Source of the DNA: Treponema_I sp045599005
GTDB taxonomy: Bacteria; Spirochaetota; Spirochaetia; Treponematales; Treponemataceae
Length of the DNA: 64,000 bases
Reading direction: 5' to 3'
Assembly (NCBI GenBank): GCA_045599005.1
Contig: JAZRVF010000025.1
Coordinates: forward strand, 186,001-250,000
Each line of letters starts with the position of its first letter. The stretch's first letter is position 1. This document shows positions 35,581-44,730 of this stretch, in pieces. Under the pieces are notes generated by a model. It saw only the letters and a program-made list of their open reading frames with translations. It ran no database searches and was not told the origin of the DNA. The position numbers and the translations under genes are program-made.

Positions 35581-36162
35581 ATGCATTTTCTTGTTGTCTA
35601 TTGTCATCCTTCTCACGACAGTTTTACATGGCAGATGTATCAGTCTGTCTTGAATTCCCTACAGAAAAACAATCACAGTTATGAAACTTCAGACCTTTAT
35701 GCAATGAATTTTTCTTCTGATATGAGTGAATCAGAATATCTGCGCGAGGCCTATTACAGAAAGGATCAGTCTGTGCCTGAGGATGTTGCGGCTGAACAGG
35801 AAAAAATTCGGAAAGCTGACGGAATAATCTTTGTATTCCCGGTTTTCTGGACCGAAATGCCTTCAAAACTTGTCGGCTGGTTTGACCGTGTCTGGACAGT
35901 GGGTTTTGCCTATGAACCCTGCATTATGCCACACTTTAAGAAAGTTCTTTTTCTTGCCTGTGCCGGGAATTCAGTGGAACATCTGAAGGAAACCGGACTT
36001 TATACAGCCATGGAAAAGATTTTCTGCATGGACAGAATCAATTCCAGAGCAGAGAAGACAGAACTTCACGTCTTTGAGGGAATGTCACGGGGCATGGAAA
36101 CAAGAGAGAAATTCTGCAAGTATCATCTTGAGAAAATCGAAAAGATTGTGGAGGACTTATGA
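35581..36162 (+). CDS. Flavodoxin-fold NAD(P)H:quinone oxidoreductase-like protein
   Basis: The 193-residue protein has the flavodoxin-like fold of the NQO/KefF/MdaB family. FMN- or FAD-phosphate contacts are HPSHDSFTW (about 9-17), and the hallmark block is VFPVFWTEMPSKLVGWFDRV (about 84-103). It probably reduces quinones with two electrons in the cytoplasm. The start at 35581 is chosen because it matches the family N-terminus (MHFLVVYCHP). The frame extends upstream to 35437, but that stretch runs through the rpmE terminator. Its stop overlaps the GH20 start (ATGA), so the two are translationally coupled for no obvious functional reason. Confidence 0.85.
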   Translation: MHFLVVYCHPSHDSFTWQMYQSVLNSLQKNNHSYETSDLYAMNFSSDMSESEYLREAYYRKDQSVPEDVAAEQEKIRKADGIIFVFPVFWTEMPSKLVGWFDRVWTVGFAYEPCIMPHFKKVLFLACAGNSVEHLKETGLYTAMEKIFCMDRINSRAEKTELHVFEGMSRGMETREKFCKYHLEKIEKIVEDL

Positions 36163-37607
36163 AATCCGAAATTATTGAAAAACTTGGTCTGATTCCAGAA
36201 CCAAATTCCATAGAATTGAAAGATGGGTTTATTACAAAAGAAAAATTATCTGATTTTTTTAAATCATTACCGGAAACACTTTCTGAAAAGGCATCAGAAT
36301 CTGTAAAGAAGGAAATTCAGAAAGACGAATCTTATGAACTGGTTATTTCTTCGGATTCTGTAAAAATCAATTCAGATACAGAAGTTGGAGCTTTTTATGC
36401 AGCTCAGACACTGCGCCAGCTTCTGATGAATGACTGTGATTCCTATCCCTGTATGACCATCAAAGACAGTCCTGCATACGGATGGCGCGGTTTTATGCTT
36501 GATGTAAGCCGCAATTTCTATCCTGTGACTTTCATAAAGAAAATCCTTGATTCACTGGCGCTTCATAAAATGAACCGCTTTCATTGGCATCTTACTGATG
36601 ATCAGGGATGGCGTTTCAATGTTCCCGAATATCCAAAACTTACGGAAGTTGGCGCATGGCGTACAAACATACGCGGCTGGACAGGTTATCCGCCCGTGGG
36701 TGGACTTTATTCCGATGAGGAAATTAAGGAAGTGGTCCAGTTTGCCGCAGACAGAGGTATTATGGTCGTTCCGGAAGTTGAGACCCCAGGTCACGCTTCC
36801 GCAGTCCTTGCTTCTTATCCCGAATTAGGCTGTACAGGCGGACCTTACCATGTTGAAGACAGACACGGAATCTTCGAGGATGTGCTCTGCGCCGGAAATG
36901 ACAAAGTATTTGAGACATTCGGAACAGTTTTCGATACTGTATGCCGACTTTTTCCAGGACCCTTTGTACACATCGGTGGTGATGAATGTCCGCGGGTCCG
37001 ATGGGAGAACTGTCCGAAATGTGCTGCCCGTATGAAAGCACTGGGGCTTACCGAAGCCGGACAGTTGCAGAGCTTTATGACAGTCCAGATGGCAAAAATG
37101 CTTGATGCCCGTGGAAAAACTCCTGTTGGCTGGGACGAAGTTCTTGATGGAACTGAAAAAATGGGACTGCCGGATTCACTTATTGTTCAGTCCTGGCGTG
37201 GAATTAAAGGCGGTGAAAAAGCAGCAGCACTGGGGCACAAAGTGATTATGTCACCGAATACAGCTGGTTGCTATCTTGATTATGCGCCTTATAAAGATCC
37301 CTGTGAACCTGGAAATCTGAACACAATCACAGTAAAGCAGTCTTACGATTATTCACCTGTTACTGAGGCAATGGGTGAGAAAGAGGCTGATTTTGTTCTT
37401 GGCGGACAGGGAAACCTTTGGTCTGAAGTGATTTATGCTCCTAAAATCGCAGAATATATGATTTATCCCCGTTTAAGTGCAATCGCAGAAAGTTTATGGC
37501 TTAAATCAGACATGAAAGATTTCGAATCTTTTGAAAAACGTCTTAAGGTTCACAAAAAACGGCTTGCTGCAATGTACTTTATTTATTACAACGGACCCAA
37601 CGCCTGA
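36159..37607 (+). CDS. Beta-N-acetylhexosaminidase, family GH20
   Basis: The 482-residue enzyme has a small N-terminal GH20b domain (about 1-100) and a TIM barrel. Visible are RGFMLDVSRNFYPV (about 110-123), MNRFHWHLTDDQGW (about 137-150), and the catalytic Asp-Glu pair in VHIGGDECPR (about 270-279). The mechanism uses the substrate N-acetyl group. There is no signal peptide, so it should act in the cytoplasm on imported chitobiose-like or peptidoglycan-derived sugars. It overlaps the upstream gene by four bases. No transporter specific for amino sugars is seen beside it. Confidence 0.93.
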   Translation: MKSEIIEKLGLIPEPNSIELKDGFITKEKLSDFFKSLPETLSEKASESVKKEIQKDESYELVISSDSVKINSDTEVGAFYAAQTLRQLLMNDCDSYPCMTIKDSPAYGWRGFMLDVSRNFYPVTFIKKILDSLALHKMNRFHWHLTDDQGWRFNVPEYPKLTEVGAWRTNIRGWTGYPPVGGLYSDEEIKEVVQFAADRGIMVVPEVETPGHASAVLASYPELGCTGGPYHVEDRHGIFEDVLCAGNDKVFETFGTVFDTVCRLFPGPFVHIGGDECPRVRWENCPKCAARMKALGLTEAGQLQSFMTVQMAKMLDARGKTPVGWDEVLDGTEKMGLPDSLIVQSWRGIKGGEKAAALGHKVIMSPNTAGCYLDYAPYKDPCEPGNLNTITVKQSYDYSPVTEAMGEKEADFVLGGQGNLWSEVIYAPKIAEYMIYPRLSAIAESLWLKSDMKDFESFEKRLKVHKKRLAAMYFIYYNGPNA

Positions 37608-37698
37608 TTTACCAGTTTTGCAAAATCCGCGTTTTAATGCGTTTTTTTGCACAGCAAAGAACAGACTGCAGGTGCATGAAGCATTTGCAGTCCACTCA

Positions 37699-37728
37699 TT
37701 GACACTGGATTTTTGATTATGGTAAAAT
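37699..37728 (+). promoter_or_regulatory. Promoter of yebC
   Basis: TTGACA (37699-37704) and TAAAAT (37723-37728) are 18 bases apart, with AAGGAG further on before the ATG. The rest of the 168-base gap has only a weak CGC/GCG hairpin with seven T near 37630-37650, possibly a terminator of GH20. Confidence 0.75.
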
Positions 37729-37775
37729 AAACCGTTAAATTTTTTGATAAACAACTTTTTATATAAGGAGTTCCC

Positions 37776-38513
37776 ATGTCAGGACATAGTAAGTGGGCGA
37801 CAATTAAACACGCCAAAGGTGCTGCCGACGCCAAACGCGGACAGCTTTTTACAAAATTCATCAAGGAAATTTCAATTGCTGCACGTATGGGCGGCGGTGA
37901 TCCTAACTCAAACCCCCGTCTCCGCACAGCAATCCTTAAGGCACGTGCATCTAACATGCCTAAAGACAATATTGAGCGTGCAATCAAGAAAGGTACAGGT
38001 GAACTCGGAAACGCAGTTTTCGAAGAGAAACTTTACGAAGGTTACGGACCTAACGGTGTTGCTATTCTCGTTGAAGTTCTTACAGCCAACAACAACCGTG
38101 CTGCAGCAAACGTTCGCAACATTTTCAACAAGACAAGCGGAAACCTGGGTGCAACAGGTTCTGTTTCCTACATGTTCAACCGCAAAGGTGTAATCGAATA
38201 CGATGCAGAGGCAGTAAGCGAAGACGAAGTGATGGAAGCTGGTCTTGAAGCCGGTGCAGAAGACATTACAAGCGAAGACGGTGTTATTACTGTTACAACA
38301 GACCCCAACGATTTTGCTACAGTTCTTGAAGCACTTCAGGCAAAAGGTTGGGAAGCTCTTTCTGCAGAAGTTTCAATGGTTCCTGATACATATGTCAGCC
38401 TTGATAAAGATGCAGCTGCAAAAATGCAGAAACTGGTTGACCGCCTTGAAGAAGATGACGATGTTCAGAACGTTTACCACAACGCTGAATATCCTGAAGA
38501 CTTTGAAGGCTGA
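37776..38513 (+). CDS. yebC: YebC/PmpR (TACO1) family protein
   Basis: The 245-residue protein begins with MSGHSKWATIKHAK, the diagnostic N-terminus of the family. Acidic stretches at about 140-175 and 225-235 complete the three-domain form. Family members were first described as transcriptional regulators; newer work links them to translation of proline-rich or difficult sequences. AAGGAG lies before the ATG and the gene has its own promoter. It lies just upstream of ruvC, as in many bacteria, but a strong terminator separates them here. Confidence 0.96.
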   Translation: MSGHSKWATIKHAKGAADAKRGQLFTKFIKEISIAARMGGGDPNSNPRLRTAILKARASNMPKDNIERAIKKGTGELGNAVFEEKLYEGYGPNGVAILVEVLTANNNRAAANVRNIFNKTSGNLGATGSVSYMFNRKGVIEYDAEAVSEDEVMEAGLEAGAEDITSEDGVITVTTDPNDFATVLEALQAKGWEALSAEVSMVPDTYVSLDKDAAAKMQKLVDRLEEDDDVQNVYHNAEYPEDFEG

Positions 38514-38536
38514 TTCAATCTGAGAAGCTGATATGA

Positions 38537-38566
38537 AACGCCGCTTGAAAAAGCGGTGTTTTTTTT
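38537..38566 (+). terminator. Intrinsic terminator after yebC
   Basis: AACGCCGCTT pairs with AAGCGGTGTT (10 pairs, one G-U) around GAAA, followed by eight T. Confidence 0.88.
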
Positions 38567-38584
38567 GCTCTTTTCTTTAATGCA

Positions 38585-39130
38585 ATGAAAAACTCTGTTC
38601 ATGATTTTGCAACATTTCCAGGTTCTCATTCAGTGGCAAACGAAAACATTGGTGTCCGTCGTGTTCTTGGAATTGATCCTGGGCTTGCATCAACCGGTTG
38701 GGGCGTGATTGACTGTATTCAAAACCGGTATCGCCTTGTTGCCTACGGAGTTGTAGAAACGCCTGCGGACTGGAAACACGGAGACAGACTTTCCGCGATT
38801 TTCCAACGCATTACCGCTGTTATTGAAGAATTTCGTCCTACTCAGGCAGGCATGGAGACATTGTATTTTGCTAAAAATCAGACAAGTGCCATGGCCGTTG
38901 CAGAAGCAAGAGGCGTTGTTACTTTGTGTCTTGCCCAGCATTGCATTGAACTTGGGGAATATACACCCCTTGTCATCAAACAGAGTGTCACCGGTTCAAC
39001 AAAAGCTGACAAAAACCTGGTCCAGAATTATGTGAAACTTCTCCTTGGTCTTGAAGTCATTCCCAGACCTGATCATGCTGCCGATGCTCTTGCCGCAGCC
39101 CTTACGCATATCCAGCATTGTCCCATATAA
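38585..39130 (+). CDS. ruvC: Holliday junction resolvase RuvC
   Basis: The product is up to 181 residues. RuvC cuts four-way junctions after RuvAB branch migration; ruvAB is at 52.5 kb. Catalytic acids are the Asp in VLGIDPGLASTGWG (about 29-42), Glu in GMETLYFAKN (about 96), and the Asp pair in PDHAADALAAALTH near the C-terminus. The start is uncertain: there is no ribosome binding site before the ATG at 38585, and the family usually begins a few residues before GIDPG. An in-frame GTG at 38633 would shorten the protein by 16 residues. Confidence 0.93.
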   Translation: MKNSVHDFATFPGSHSVANENIGVRRVLGIDPGLASTGWGVIDCIQNRYRLVAYGVVETPADWKHGDRLSAIFQRITAVIEEFRPTQAGMETLYFAKNQTSAMAVAEARGVVTLCLAQHCIELGEYTPLVIKQSVTGSTKADKNLVQNYVKLLLGLEVIPRPDHAADALAAALTHIQHCPI

Positions 39131-39159
39131 AAAAACCGGCAGCCTTAGTGCTACCGGTT
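39127..39159 (-). terminator. Intrinsic terminator of the GH3 gene
   Basis: On the minus strand AACCGGTAG pairs with CTGCCGGTT around an 8-base loop and runs into about seven T. It sits in the 63-base gap between the convergent ruvC and GH3 genes. Confidence 0.8.
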
Positions 39160-39193
39160 CAAAGTCATTCAAAAATTATAACGTAACAAAATA

Positions 39194-41974
39194 TTATCTG
39201 TCAGGGCGGGGAGGTAAAACTCCGGAATACTCAAATGTTATGTCTTTTGCTGAAAGACCGCTCTGGGCAAAAAATACTTTGACAACTGTATATTTTGACA
39301 TCAGCCATATATCCGTAGACTTTGTCTCGTATCGTCCACCTGTTCCAAACCATGTCATAGAAGCGGCACAGATTCCGTTTGTGTAAATAAACACTGGCAT
39401 CTGGGCAAGTTCCGCAAGGTCAGATTTGGCAGTAAGTGACACTTTGAATACTGCGGGCTTTTCACAAGTCAGGGCAAAAGTGAAGTTTTTTCCACGCCCT
39501 GTATCAACTCCTTCCATATCCAGAGTCAGCTTATCCTCAAGATCATAATAAACAACCGTCTGGGCAGCTTCTTCCTTAAGATTTCCGGAACGATTGATTA
39601 TTTCAACCGGTTCAGCAACACCCTTCAGGCGTTTGAAAGCACGGGATTTAAGCAGGAAAGAAATGATATTGTCCGCGTTTCGGAGCATTTCCTCACGGGA
39701 AAGTGTGCCGTCTTCAAGAGACGCAAGAGTATTGTCTCCATGAGCATTGACAGAAGCATCACTGACAACCATGTAAATATCATTCTGGGAGCGGATCATT
39801 GAAGCAAAGTTTGTTGTATCCGGAGCATTTTCCTCATCACTGATTTTTGCACACCAGTCAGTCATTACGATGCCTTCAAAGCCCCATTCTTTGCGCAGAA
39901 TAAGAGTGTTCAGGTCAAAACTTCCACTTGTCCAGACACCGTTCAAAGATCCGTAAGTTGTCATTACAGCATCGGCGCCGCCTTGTTTTACCGCCATTTC
40001 AAAGCCTTTAAGGTAAATATCACGCAAGGCACGGGTACTAACAACAGAATCCACAGAATGGCGGCCAATCTCCTGGTTATTGCAGGCAAAATGTTTCAGG
40101 CTTCCTGTGACCCCAGACTGATGAAGTCCTTTCAAGAAGGCCACTGCAAATGATCCGGTAACAAAAGGATCCTCTGAATAATATTCAAAATTCCGCCCGT
40201 TAAGAGGGTTACGCCGCAGATTCATTCCTGGAGCAAGAAGCACATCAACATTATTGTATGCAAGTTCCATCCCTGTGTAATGATAAAGATTCTGGGCAAA
40301 AGGAACATTGAATGTGCAGGCAATCATTGTTCCGATGGGAAAACTGAATGCTTCCGCACCTGAATCCATTCTGATACCGCTGGGACCGTCAGCGCAACAT
40401 CCGCAGGGAATTCCCAGAGAATGCAGATGATCAGAAACACCGCCAAAAGCTGCCGCAGTTCCGGGAGTCACTTTCGGGCTTCCCATTCCTTCACCACGTA
40501 CAATGCATGCAAGATCATCATCAGTAAGCTGAATAAGGTAACTTTCAGCTCCATCAGGTTTTTCCATTGCACGGGATTTCAAGGCATTGGGTGCATAGTA
40601 AGCTTTGACTGAGAAGAGTTCCTGGTTTCTGTGGGCTGTCTGGTAATTCCCGCTTGCAGCAACAGTTTCACAGACCATGCCATTTTCAGTGTTTTTCATG
40701 CGCTGGAAAGATTCTCTGGGTGAAAGGGCATCGTAAAGTTTTTCTGTAATCTTATAATGGTCAAAAGTGATTTTTCCTGCCGGTTTAACATTCCGAACAG
40801 AATTTCCTGCAAAAAAGAGATAATCGCCGGCCTCAAGGATTCTGCAGTTTCTGTGTCCGCTGGAACCAGTATCATCAAATGAGGCAAAATCACAAAGATC
40901 AACAACAAGTTCCAAAGTTTCTGATTCTCCGGGCAGAAGTTCCTTTGTTTTTGCAAAGGCTGTTAAAATCTTTGCGGGCTGTCCTAAAGTCCCCTGAGGA
41001 AACTGTGTGTAAACCTGAAGAACTTCTTTGCCGCTTCTTTTACCTGTATTCTTAACGCAGACTTCAATCTTTGCCTTCGTTGTGAATTCATTCAGTTCAT
41101 CACGGAAACATGAAAATCCTGTGCATTCAAAATCAAAAGTTGTATAAGAAAGCCCGAAACCGAAAGGATAAAGAACTTTGTCATGAGCTTCTTTAACTGT
41201 CTCAAAATAACGGTAACCGACATAAACATCTTCCTGATATACCGCTTTATGAGGATCTCCGAAATTTTTTGTGGAAGGGTAATCATCAATATTTTCAGCA
41301 ATTGTGTCAGCCAGCTTGCCGGAAGGAGAAGTCTTTCCGGTAAGAACATCAACTGTTCCAAGTCCACCGAGCATTCCGCCCTGCCAGACATACATAACTG
41401 CATCAGGATTGATATCATCCACAAATTTCATGTCGATGATATTTCCAACATTCAGGATTACTGTCATTTTTGAGAAAGCTTTTCTGACTGCCTTGAGCAT
41501 GTCAAATTCCACATCAGTCAGAAGATATGAACCTTTCTCATTTTTATTGTCTTTGTCTTCACCTGCTGTACGGCCGATTATTACAAGGGCGGAATCATTT
41601 TTTTCCGCAAAACGGGAAACCAGTGCATCGTCAACAGGCATTTCTTTCTGTGCCCAGGGTTCTGTTCCCCAGCCGACACCTTCTTCAAAAGGATTTTCTT
41701 TGACCCAGTCTGTGTAGATTTTTTCCAGTTCAGGATCAACTTTTACAGAACCGCATTCTTTCAATGCATCGAGAATTCCTGTAACAGAAGAAACGTTTAC
41801 CAATCCGCCGGATCCGGTTCCACTTTTGTAATAACGGGTTTGAATCCTGCCGAAAACCGCAATTTTTTCCTGGTTTGAAAATGGAAGAACATTATTGTCA
41901 TTCTTTAAGAGAACACAACCTTCAGCGGTAACAGCCCGTGCTGCATCAATATAATCGTTCCAATCAAGTGTCAT
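39194..41974 (-). CDS. Circularly permuted GH3 beta-glycosidase
   Basis: The 926-residue protein carries the GH3 domains in swapped order. The C-terminal alpha/beta sandwich comes first (AAEGCVLLKND-like block about 15-24, then VAVFGRIQ to about 240). A fibronectin-like domain follows at about 275-400. The TIM barrel comes last, with DGPSGIRMD (about 530), KHFACNN, and the nucleophile Asp in VMTDWCA (about 707). A beta-sandwich tail closes it. The same permutation is known in some rumen beta-glucosidases (Ruminococcus albus, Butyrivibrio). There is no signal peptide, so it probably trims imported oligosaccharides; the sugar cannot be told. No ribosome binding site precedes the ATG. Confidence 0.9.
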   Translation of the reverse strand: MTLDWNDYIDAARAVTAEGCVLLKNDNNVLPFSNQEKIAVFGRIQTRYYKSGTGSGGLVNVSSVTGILDALKECGSVKVDPELEKIYTDWVKENPFEEGVGWGTEPWAQKEMPVDDALVSRFAEKNDSALVIIGRTAGEDKDNKNEKGSYLLTDVEFDMLKAVRKAFSKMTVILNVGNIIDMKFVDDINPDAVMYVWQGGMLGGLGTVDVLTGKTSPSGKLADTIAENIDDYPSTKNFGDPHKAVYQEDVYVGYRYFETVKEAHDKVLYPFGFGLSYTTFDFECTGFSCFRDELNEFTTKAKIEVCVKNTGKRSGKEVLQVYTQFPQGTLGQPAKILTAFAKTKELLPGESETLELVVDLCDFASFDDTGSSGHRNCRILEAGDYLFFAGNSVRNVKPAGKITFDHYKITEKLYDALSPRESFQRMKNTENGMVCETVAASGNYQTAHRNQELFSVKAYYAPNALKSRAMEKPDGAESYLIQLTDDDLACIVRGEGMGSPKVTPGTAAAFGGVSDHLHSLGIPCGCCADGPSGIRMDSGAEAFSFPIGTMIACTFNVPFAQNLYHYTGMELAYNNVDVLLAPGMNLRRNPLNGRNFEYYSEDPFVTGSFAVAFLKGLHQSGVTGSLKHFACNNQEIGRHSVDSVVSTRALRDIYLKGFEMAVKQGGADAVMTTYGSLNGVWTSGSFDLNTLILRKEWGFEGIVMTDWCAKISDEENAPDTTNFASMIRSQNDIYMVVSDASVNAHGDNTLASLEDGTLSREEMLRNADNIISFLLKSRAFKRLKGVAEPVEIINRSGNLKEEAAQTVVYYDLEDKLTLDMEGVDTGRGKNFTFALTCEKPAVFKVSLTAKSDLAELAQMPVFIYTNGICAASMTWFGTGGRYETKSTDIWLMSKYTVVKVFFAQSGLSAKDITFEYSGVLPPRPDR

Positions 41975-41980
41975 AAACCG

Positions 41981-42009
41981 ACACTATCATGTAATTTAAA
42001 CAAAAACAA
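41981..42009 (-). promoter_or_regulatory. Possible leaderless promoter of the GH3 gene (weak)
   Basis: On the minus strand TTGTTT and TAGTGT are 17 bases apart and the ATG follows after 6 bases. The -10 matches the consensus at only three positions, so this is weaker than the other leaderless cases. Confidence 0.35.
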
Positions 42010-42103
42010 GTGATTTTCTTTGAAATCGGGAAGTGGTTTTAAGAGAGTTTTTTTCATTTTGGTGGTATTTTTTCAGTTCCATAAAAAAAATAAATGTTTA
42101 CTA

Positions 42104-42153
42104 AATCATGTGATGATTCAGGTATTTTACAAAAAGATATTTTTATATATAAT
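42104..42153 (+). promoter_or_regulatory. Promoter and upstream inverted repeat of the GHKL-like gene
   Basis: TTTACA (42126-42131) and TATAAT (42148-42153) are 16 bases apart. Just upstream an inverted repeat AATCAT-GTG-ATGATT (42104-42118) could be an operator. The rest of the 210-base gap (41975-42184) is AT-rich with no other recognisable feature. Confidence 0.55.
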
Positions 42154-42184
42154 GAAAATCGTAAAAACGTAGTAGGAGCATTCA

Positions 42185-43348
42185 ATGTCCGCTGACAAAA
42201 AATCTCTCTTGGATCTTCCCTTAAAAGTAGTTCTTACAGAGCAGGGCGTTTCTCATTTTATTAGCCGCAATAAAAAACTGGCAAAATTCCGCCTTGCTGA
42301 TAATGTTGAAGAGAGCGGTGTAATCATGAATAAGTTTGCACCTTTGTCTTTGCAGCGGATGATCCTTGTTGATTATGTCTCCAAACTTGAAATTTCCATG
42401 CCGGAATTTGTTTCCTCACGTCAGGAAATCATGGATCTGTCAAAACTGGTTGTTTACTCAATCCTTTACAAGCAGTTTGACCGTGAGATAAAAGCCGCGC
42501 TCCTTGCCACAGATGTTGTGCATAAATTTAACAGGGCAAATCCTTCCCAGCTTCTTGACGAAAAAACAAACTTAAGCGATACAGTGATCCGAAGCCGGAT
42601 GGCAAATAAAGAAAATGCCATAAAAGAGGCCACCACAGAGATTCTTAAACCTCTTTATGAACGTATTGTAAACGATTCCCAGCTTACTCCCGAAGAAAAG
42701 AATGTTTACCTTCTTATGACAGAAAAACTTCTTACCAAACTGAGTCCTTTCAACTGGTATATCATCATAAAGTTTTTCAAGAAAGAAGGCTTCGGTGAGA
42801 TGGTAAGTTCAATCCGTCAGACCCTTCAGCAATACATGGAAAAAAGTAAGATTGCCGAGTACATTTCTCTCATGGTCATGGAACTTGCACTGAACTGTGA
42901 GAACGCAAACATGCGCAAAGAAGCACGCATTATGTACCGGGGAATTGAGGACAGTGATTTATTGATTTACGATCCCGATGTCCGCAAGAAAATCATTGAG
43001 GAGCTGACTCAGAAAGGTGAACTTGTTTTTATCTCCTGGAAACTGGGAGGCGGTTCTCTTGCAATCGGTAAACAGGGTCGCCTGCAGATTACTCTGTACA
43101 ACAAAGACGACAAATTTCAGGAATTCAAAGAGAACGTTCAGAACGGAAAGAACGCGGACACAGGTAAAAAATCCCTTATTGATTTCTACCGCGATGTTCC
43201 AAATGGCCAGGAAGGAACGGACCTGGGACTTTATTACCTTTCATATCTTGATGAAGCCTGCAAAAAAGTCAACGTCAAATTTGAGTCTCTGGTCAATCAG
43301 TTCAATTCAAGTGATCTGACAGTTATCAACCTGATTTTCAACTTTTAA
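42185..43348 (+). CDS. Unassigned protein with GHKL ATPase-like C-terminal half
   Basis: The 387-residue soluble protein has AGGAG before its ATG. I do not recognise a named family. The C-terminal half looks like a histidine-kinase-type ATPase fold: an N-box-like MELALNCENANMRKEA at about 237-252 and a G2-like loop GTDLGLYYLSYLDEACKKVN at about 345-364. The G1 motif (DxGxG) between them is replaced by KLGGGSLAIG, so nucleotide binding is doubtful. The N-terminal 230 residues are helical. It is followed 3 bases later by a lipoprotein gene, then trmB. A signalling or scaffold role is speculation. Confidence 0.6.
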   Translation: MSADKKSLLDLPLKVVLTEQGVSHFISRNKKLAKFRLADNVEESGVIMNKFAPLSLQRMILVDYVSKLEISMPEFVSSRQEIMDLSKLVVYSILYKQFDREIKAALLATDVVHKFNRANPSQLLDEKTNLSDTVIRSRMANKENAIKEATTEILKPLYERIVNDSQLTPEEKNVYLLMTEKLLTKLSPFNWYIIIKFFKKEGFGEMVSSIRQTLQQYMEKSKIAEYISLMVMELALNCENANMRKEARIMYRGIEDSDLLIYDPDVRKKIIEELTQKGELVFISWKLGGGSLAIGKQGRLQITLYNKDDKFQEFKENVQNGKNADTGKKSLIDFYRDVPNGQEGTDLGLYYLSYLDEACKKVNVKFESLVNQFNSSDLTVINLIFNF

Positions 43349-43351
43349 TTT

Positions 43352-44002
43352 ATGCCTAAAGATACAGAGCGGCCACTCAGAGGATTTTTATTTTATTGCG
43401 GTTTCTTTTGCCTTCTTCTTCTTACACTCTTTTTGTTTGGCTGCGAAAACAGGGAACCGAAAATCCAGAACATTTATTCCCGTATAATTTTTGATGAGAC
43501 TTCGGCAGGATCTGTCCCAAAACTGCATTTTTCTGTTTTCATAAAAGTTTCTGCAAATGCCAGTACAATCACAGGCTTAAAAGTTACCAGCCCCTCAGGG
43601 AATTATGTATGGCAGACTGATAATCCTGCATTTTACAGCGATGATTCCAAAAACACAGTTTATGCGGGTTATTCAAACTTTCAGTTTCCGGATTCCACAT
43701 CCATCGAGTCAGGAAAATATTCGGTGGATGTTTTTACAGTCAGCGGAAAAACGGAAACCATTTCTTTCACATGGCCTGTAATCACAGCGGAAATGCCCGA
43801 ACTGGATTCTGACCACAACTCCTATATCATATGCAGTCAGGATGACACGATCCTATACGCCGGAAAAAAAACTCCGGAATTCCAAAGTGATTCAATGCTG
43901 CTTACTGTTTATCCTGAAGCGGATTATTACCGCCCTTATTCAACAAATTCCGGCTCTGGAGCCGTGTATTTATACTCACCACATTTTCTGGAAAAAGAAT
44001 AG
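43352..44002 (+). CDS. Predicted lipoprotein
   Basis: The 216-residue protein has a hydrophobic N-terminal segment (about 11-29) ending in a spirochaete-style lipobox LFLFGC (Cys about 30), so it should be lipid-modified and anchored in a membrane. The mature part is beta-rich with an immunoglobulin-like feel (SGNYVWQTDNPAFY, ESGKYSVDVFTVSGK). No enzyme motif is present. It begins 3 bases after the GHKL-like gene and ends 5 bases before trmB, so it is within one operon. Confidence 0.75.
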   Translation: MPKDTERPLRGFLFYCGFFCLLLLTLFLFGCENREPKIQNIYSRIIFDETSAGSVPKLHFSVFIKVSANASTITGLKVTSPSGNYVWQTDNPAFYSDDSKNTVYAGYSNFQFPDSTSIESGKYSVDVFTVSGKTETISFTWPVITAEMPELDSDHNSYIICSQDDTILYAGKKTPEFQSDSMLLTVYPEADYYRPYSTNSGSGAVYLYSPHFLEKE

Positions 44003-44007
44003 AAGCT

Positions 44008-44712
44008 ATGAACAACGAAAACCAACAAGAAGAGAACCCATTTATGCGTACAATCCATACCTTTGTTTTACGGCAGGGCCGAATGACAGAGGGGCAGAAA
44101 AGAGATTACGAAACTCTTTCTGCAAGATGGTGCATTCCATTCACAAAAACCGGACTGAACTACATCGATGTCTTTGACAATGTAAATCCCGTTACAATTG
44201 AAATAGGTTTTGGAATGGGCAAGGCGACAGCTATCATTGCTGAAGAAAATCCTGACAAAAATTATATCGGCCTTGAAGTACATAGACCGGGAGTAGGAAA
44301 ACTTCTCGGTGAAATCCGTGACAAAAATCTTCAGAATCTATACATAATCGAGCATGATGCCCTTGAAGTACTTGAATACATGATCAGTGACAGTTCTGTA
44401 AACGCATTCCACATTTTTTTCCCAGATCCCTGGCCTAAAAAAAAGCATCACAAACGCCGGCTTGTACAGCGCCCAAGAACTGATCTTCTGGCAAAAAAAC
44501 TTGCTCCCGGGGGCTACATTTACATGGCAACTGATTGGGAACCTTACGCGGATTTTGCAATGGAAGAACTTCTTGCAACCCCCGGCCTCCATAATGCATA
44601 TGAGGACTTTGCTCCTCACCAGGAATGGCGCCCGGAGACAAAGTTTGAGGCAAAGGGCGTAAATGCAGACCGAAAGATAAAGGAACTGTTTTTCGTAAAA
44701 AATAACGATTAA
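44008..44712 (+). CDS. trmB: tRNA (guanine46-N7)-methyltransferase
   Basis: The 234-residue Rossmann methyltransferase makes m7G46 in the variable loop of tRNA using S-adenosylmethionine. SAM-binding IEIGFGMGKAT lies at about 66-76, then YIGLEVHRPG, and the TrmB signature FFPDPWPKKKHHKRRLVQ at about 138-155. It is the last gene of an operon with the GHKL-like and lipoprotein genes. The ribosome binding site is weak, consistent with translational coupling. Confidence 0.95.
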   Translation: MNNENQQEENPFMRTIHTFVLRQGRMTEGQKRDYETLSARWCIPFTKTGLNYIDVFDNVNPVTIEIGFGMGKATAIIAEENPDKNYIGLEVHRPGVGKLLGEIRDKNLQNLYIIEHDALEVLEYMISDSSVNAFHIFFPDPWPKKKHHKRRLVQRPRTDLLAKKLAPGGYIYMATDWEPYADFAMEELLATPGLHNAYEDFAPHQEWRPETKFEAKGVNADRKIKELFFVKNND

Positions 44713-44730
44713 TTGAGTAATATTATCCTA

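Noticed and set aside
37744..38193. 149-codon frame overlapping yebC
   Set aside because: It is a shadow of the well-conserved yebC frame and begins before the yebC ribosome binding site with none of its own.
41981..41996. NrdR-like half box (ACACTAT) upstream of the GH3 gene
   Set aside because: Only one half matches and the gene has no link to deoxynucleotide synthesis; it is probably chance in AT-rich DNA.
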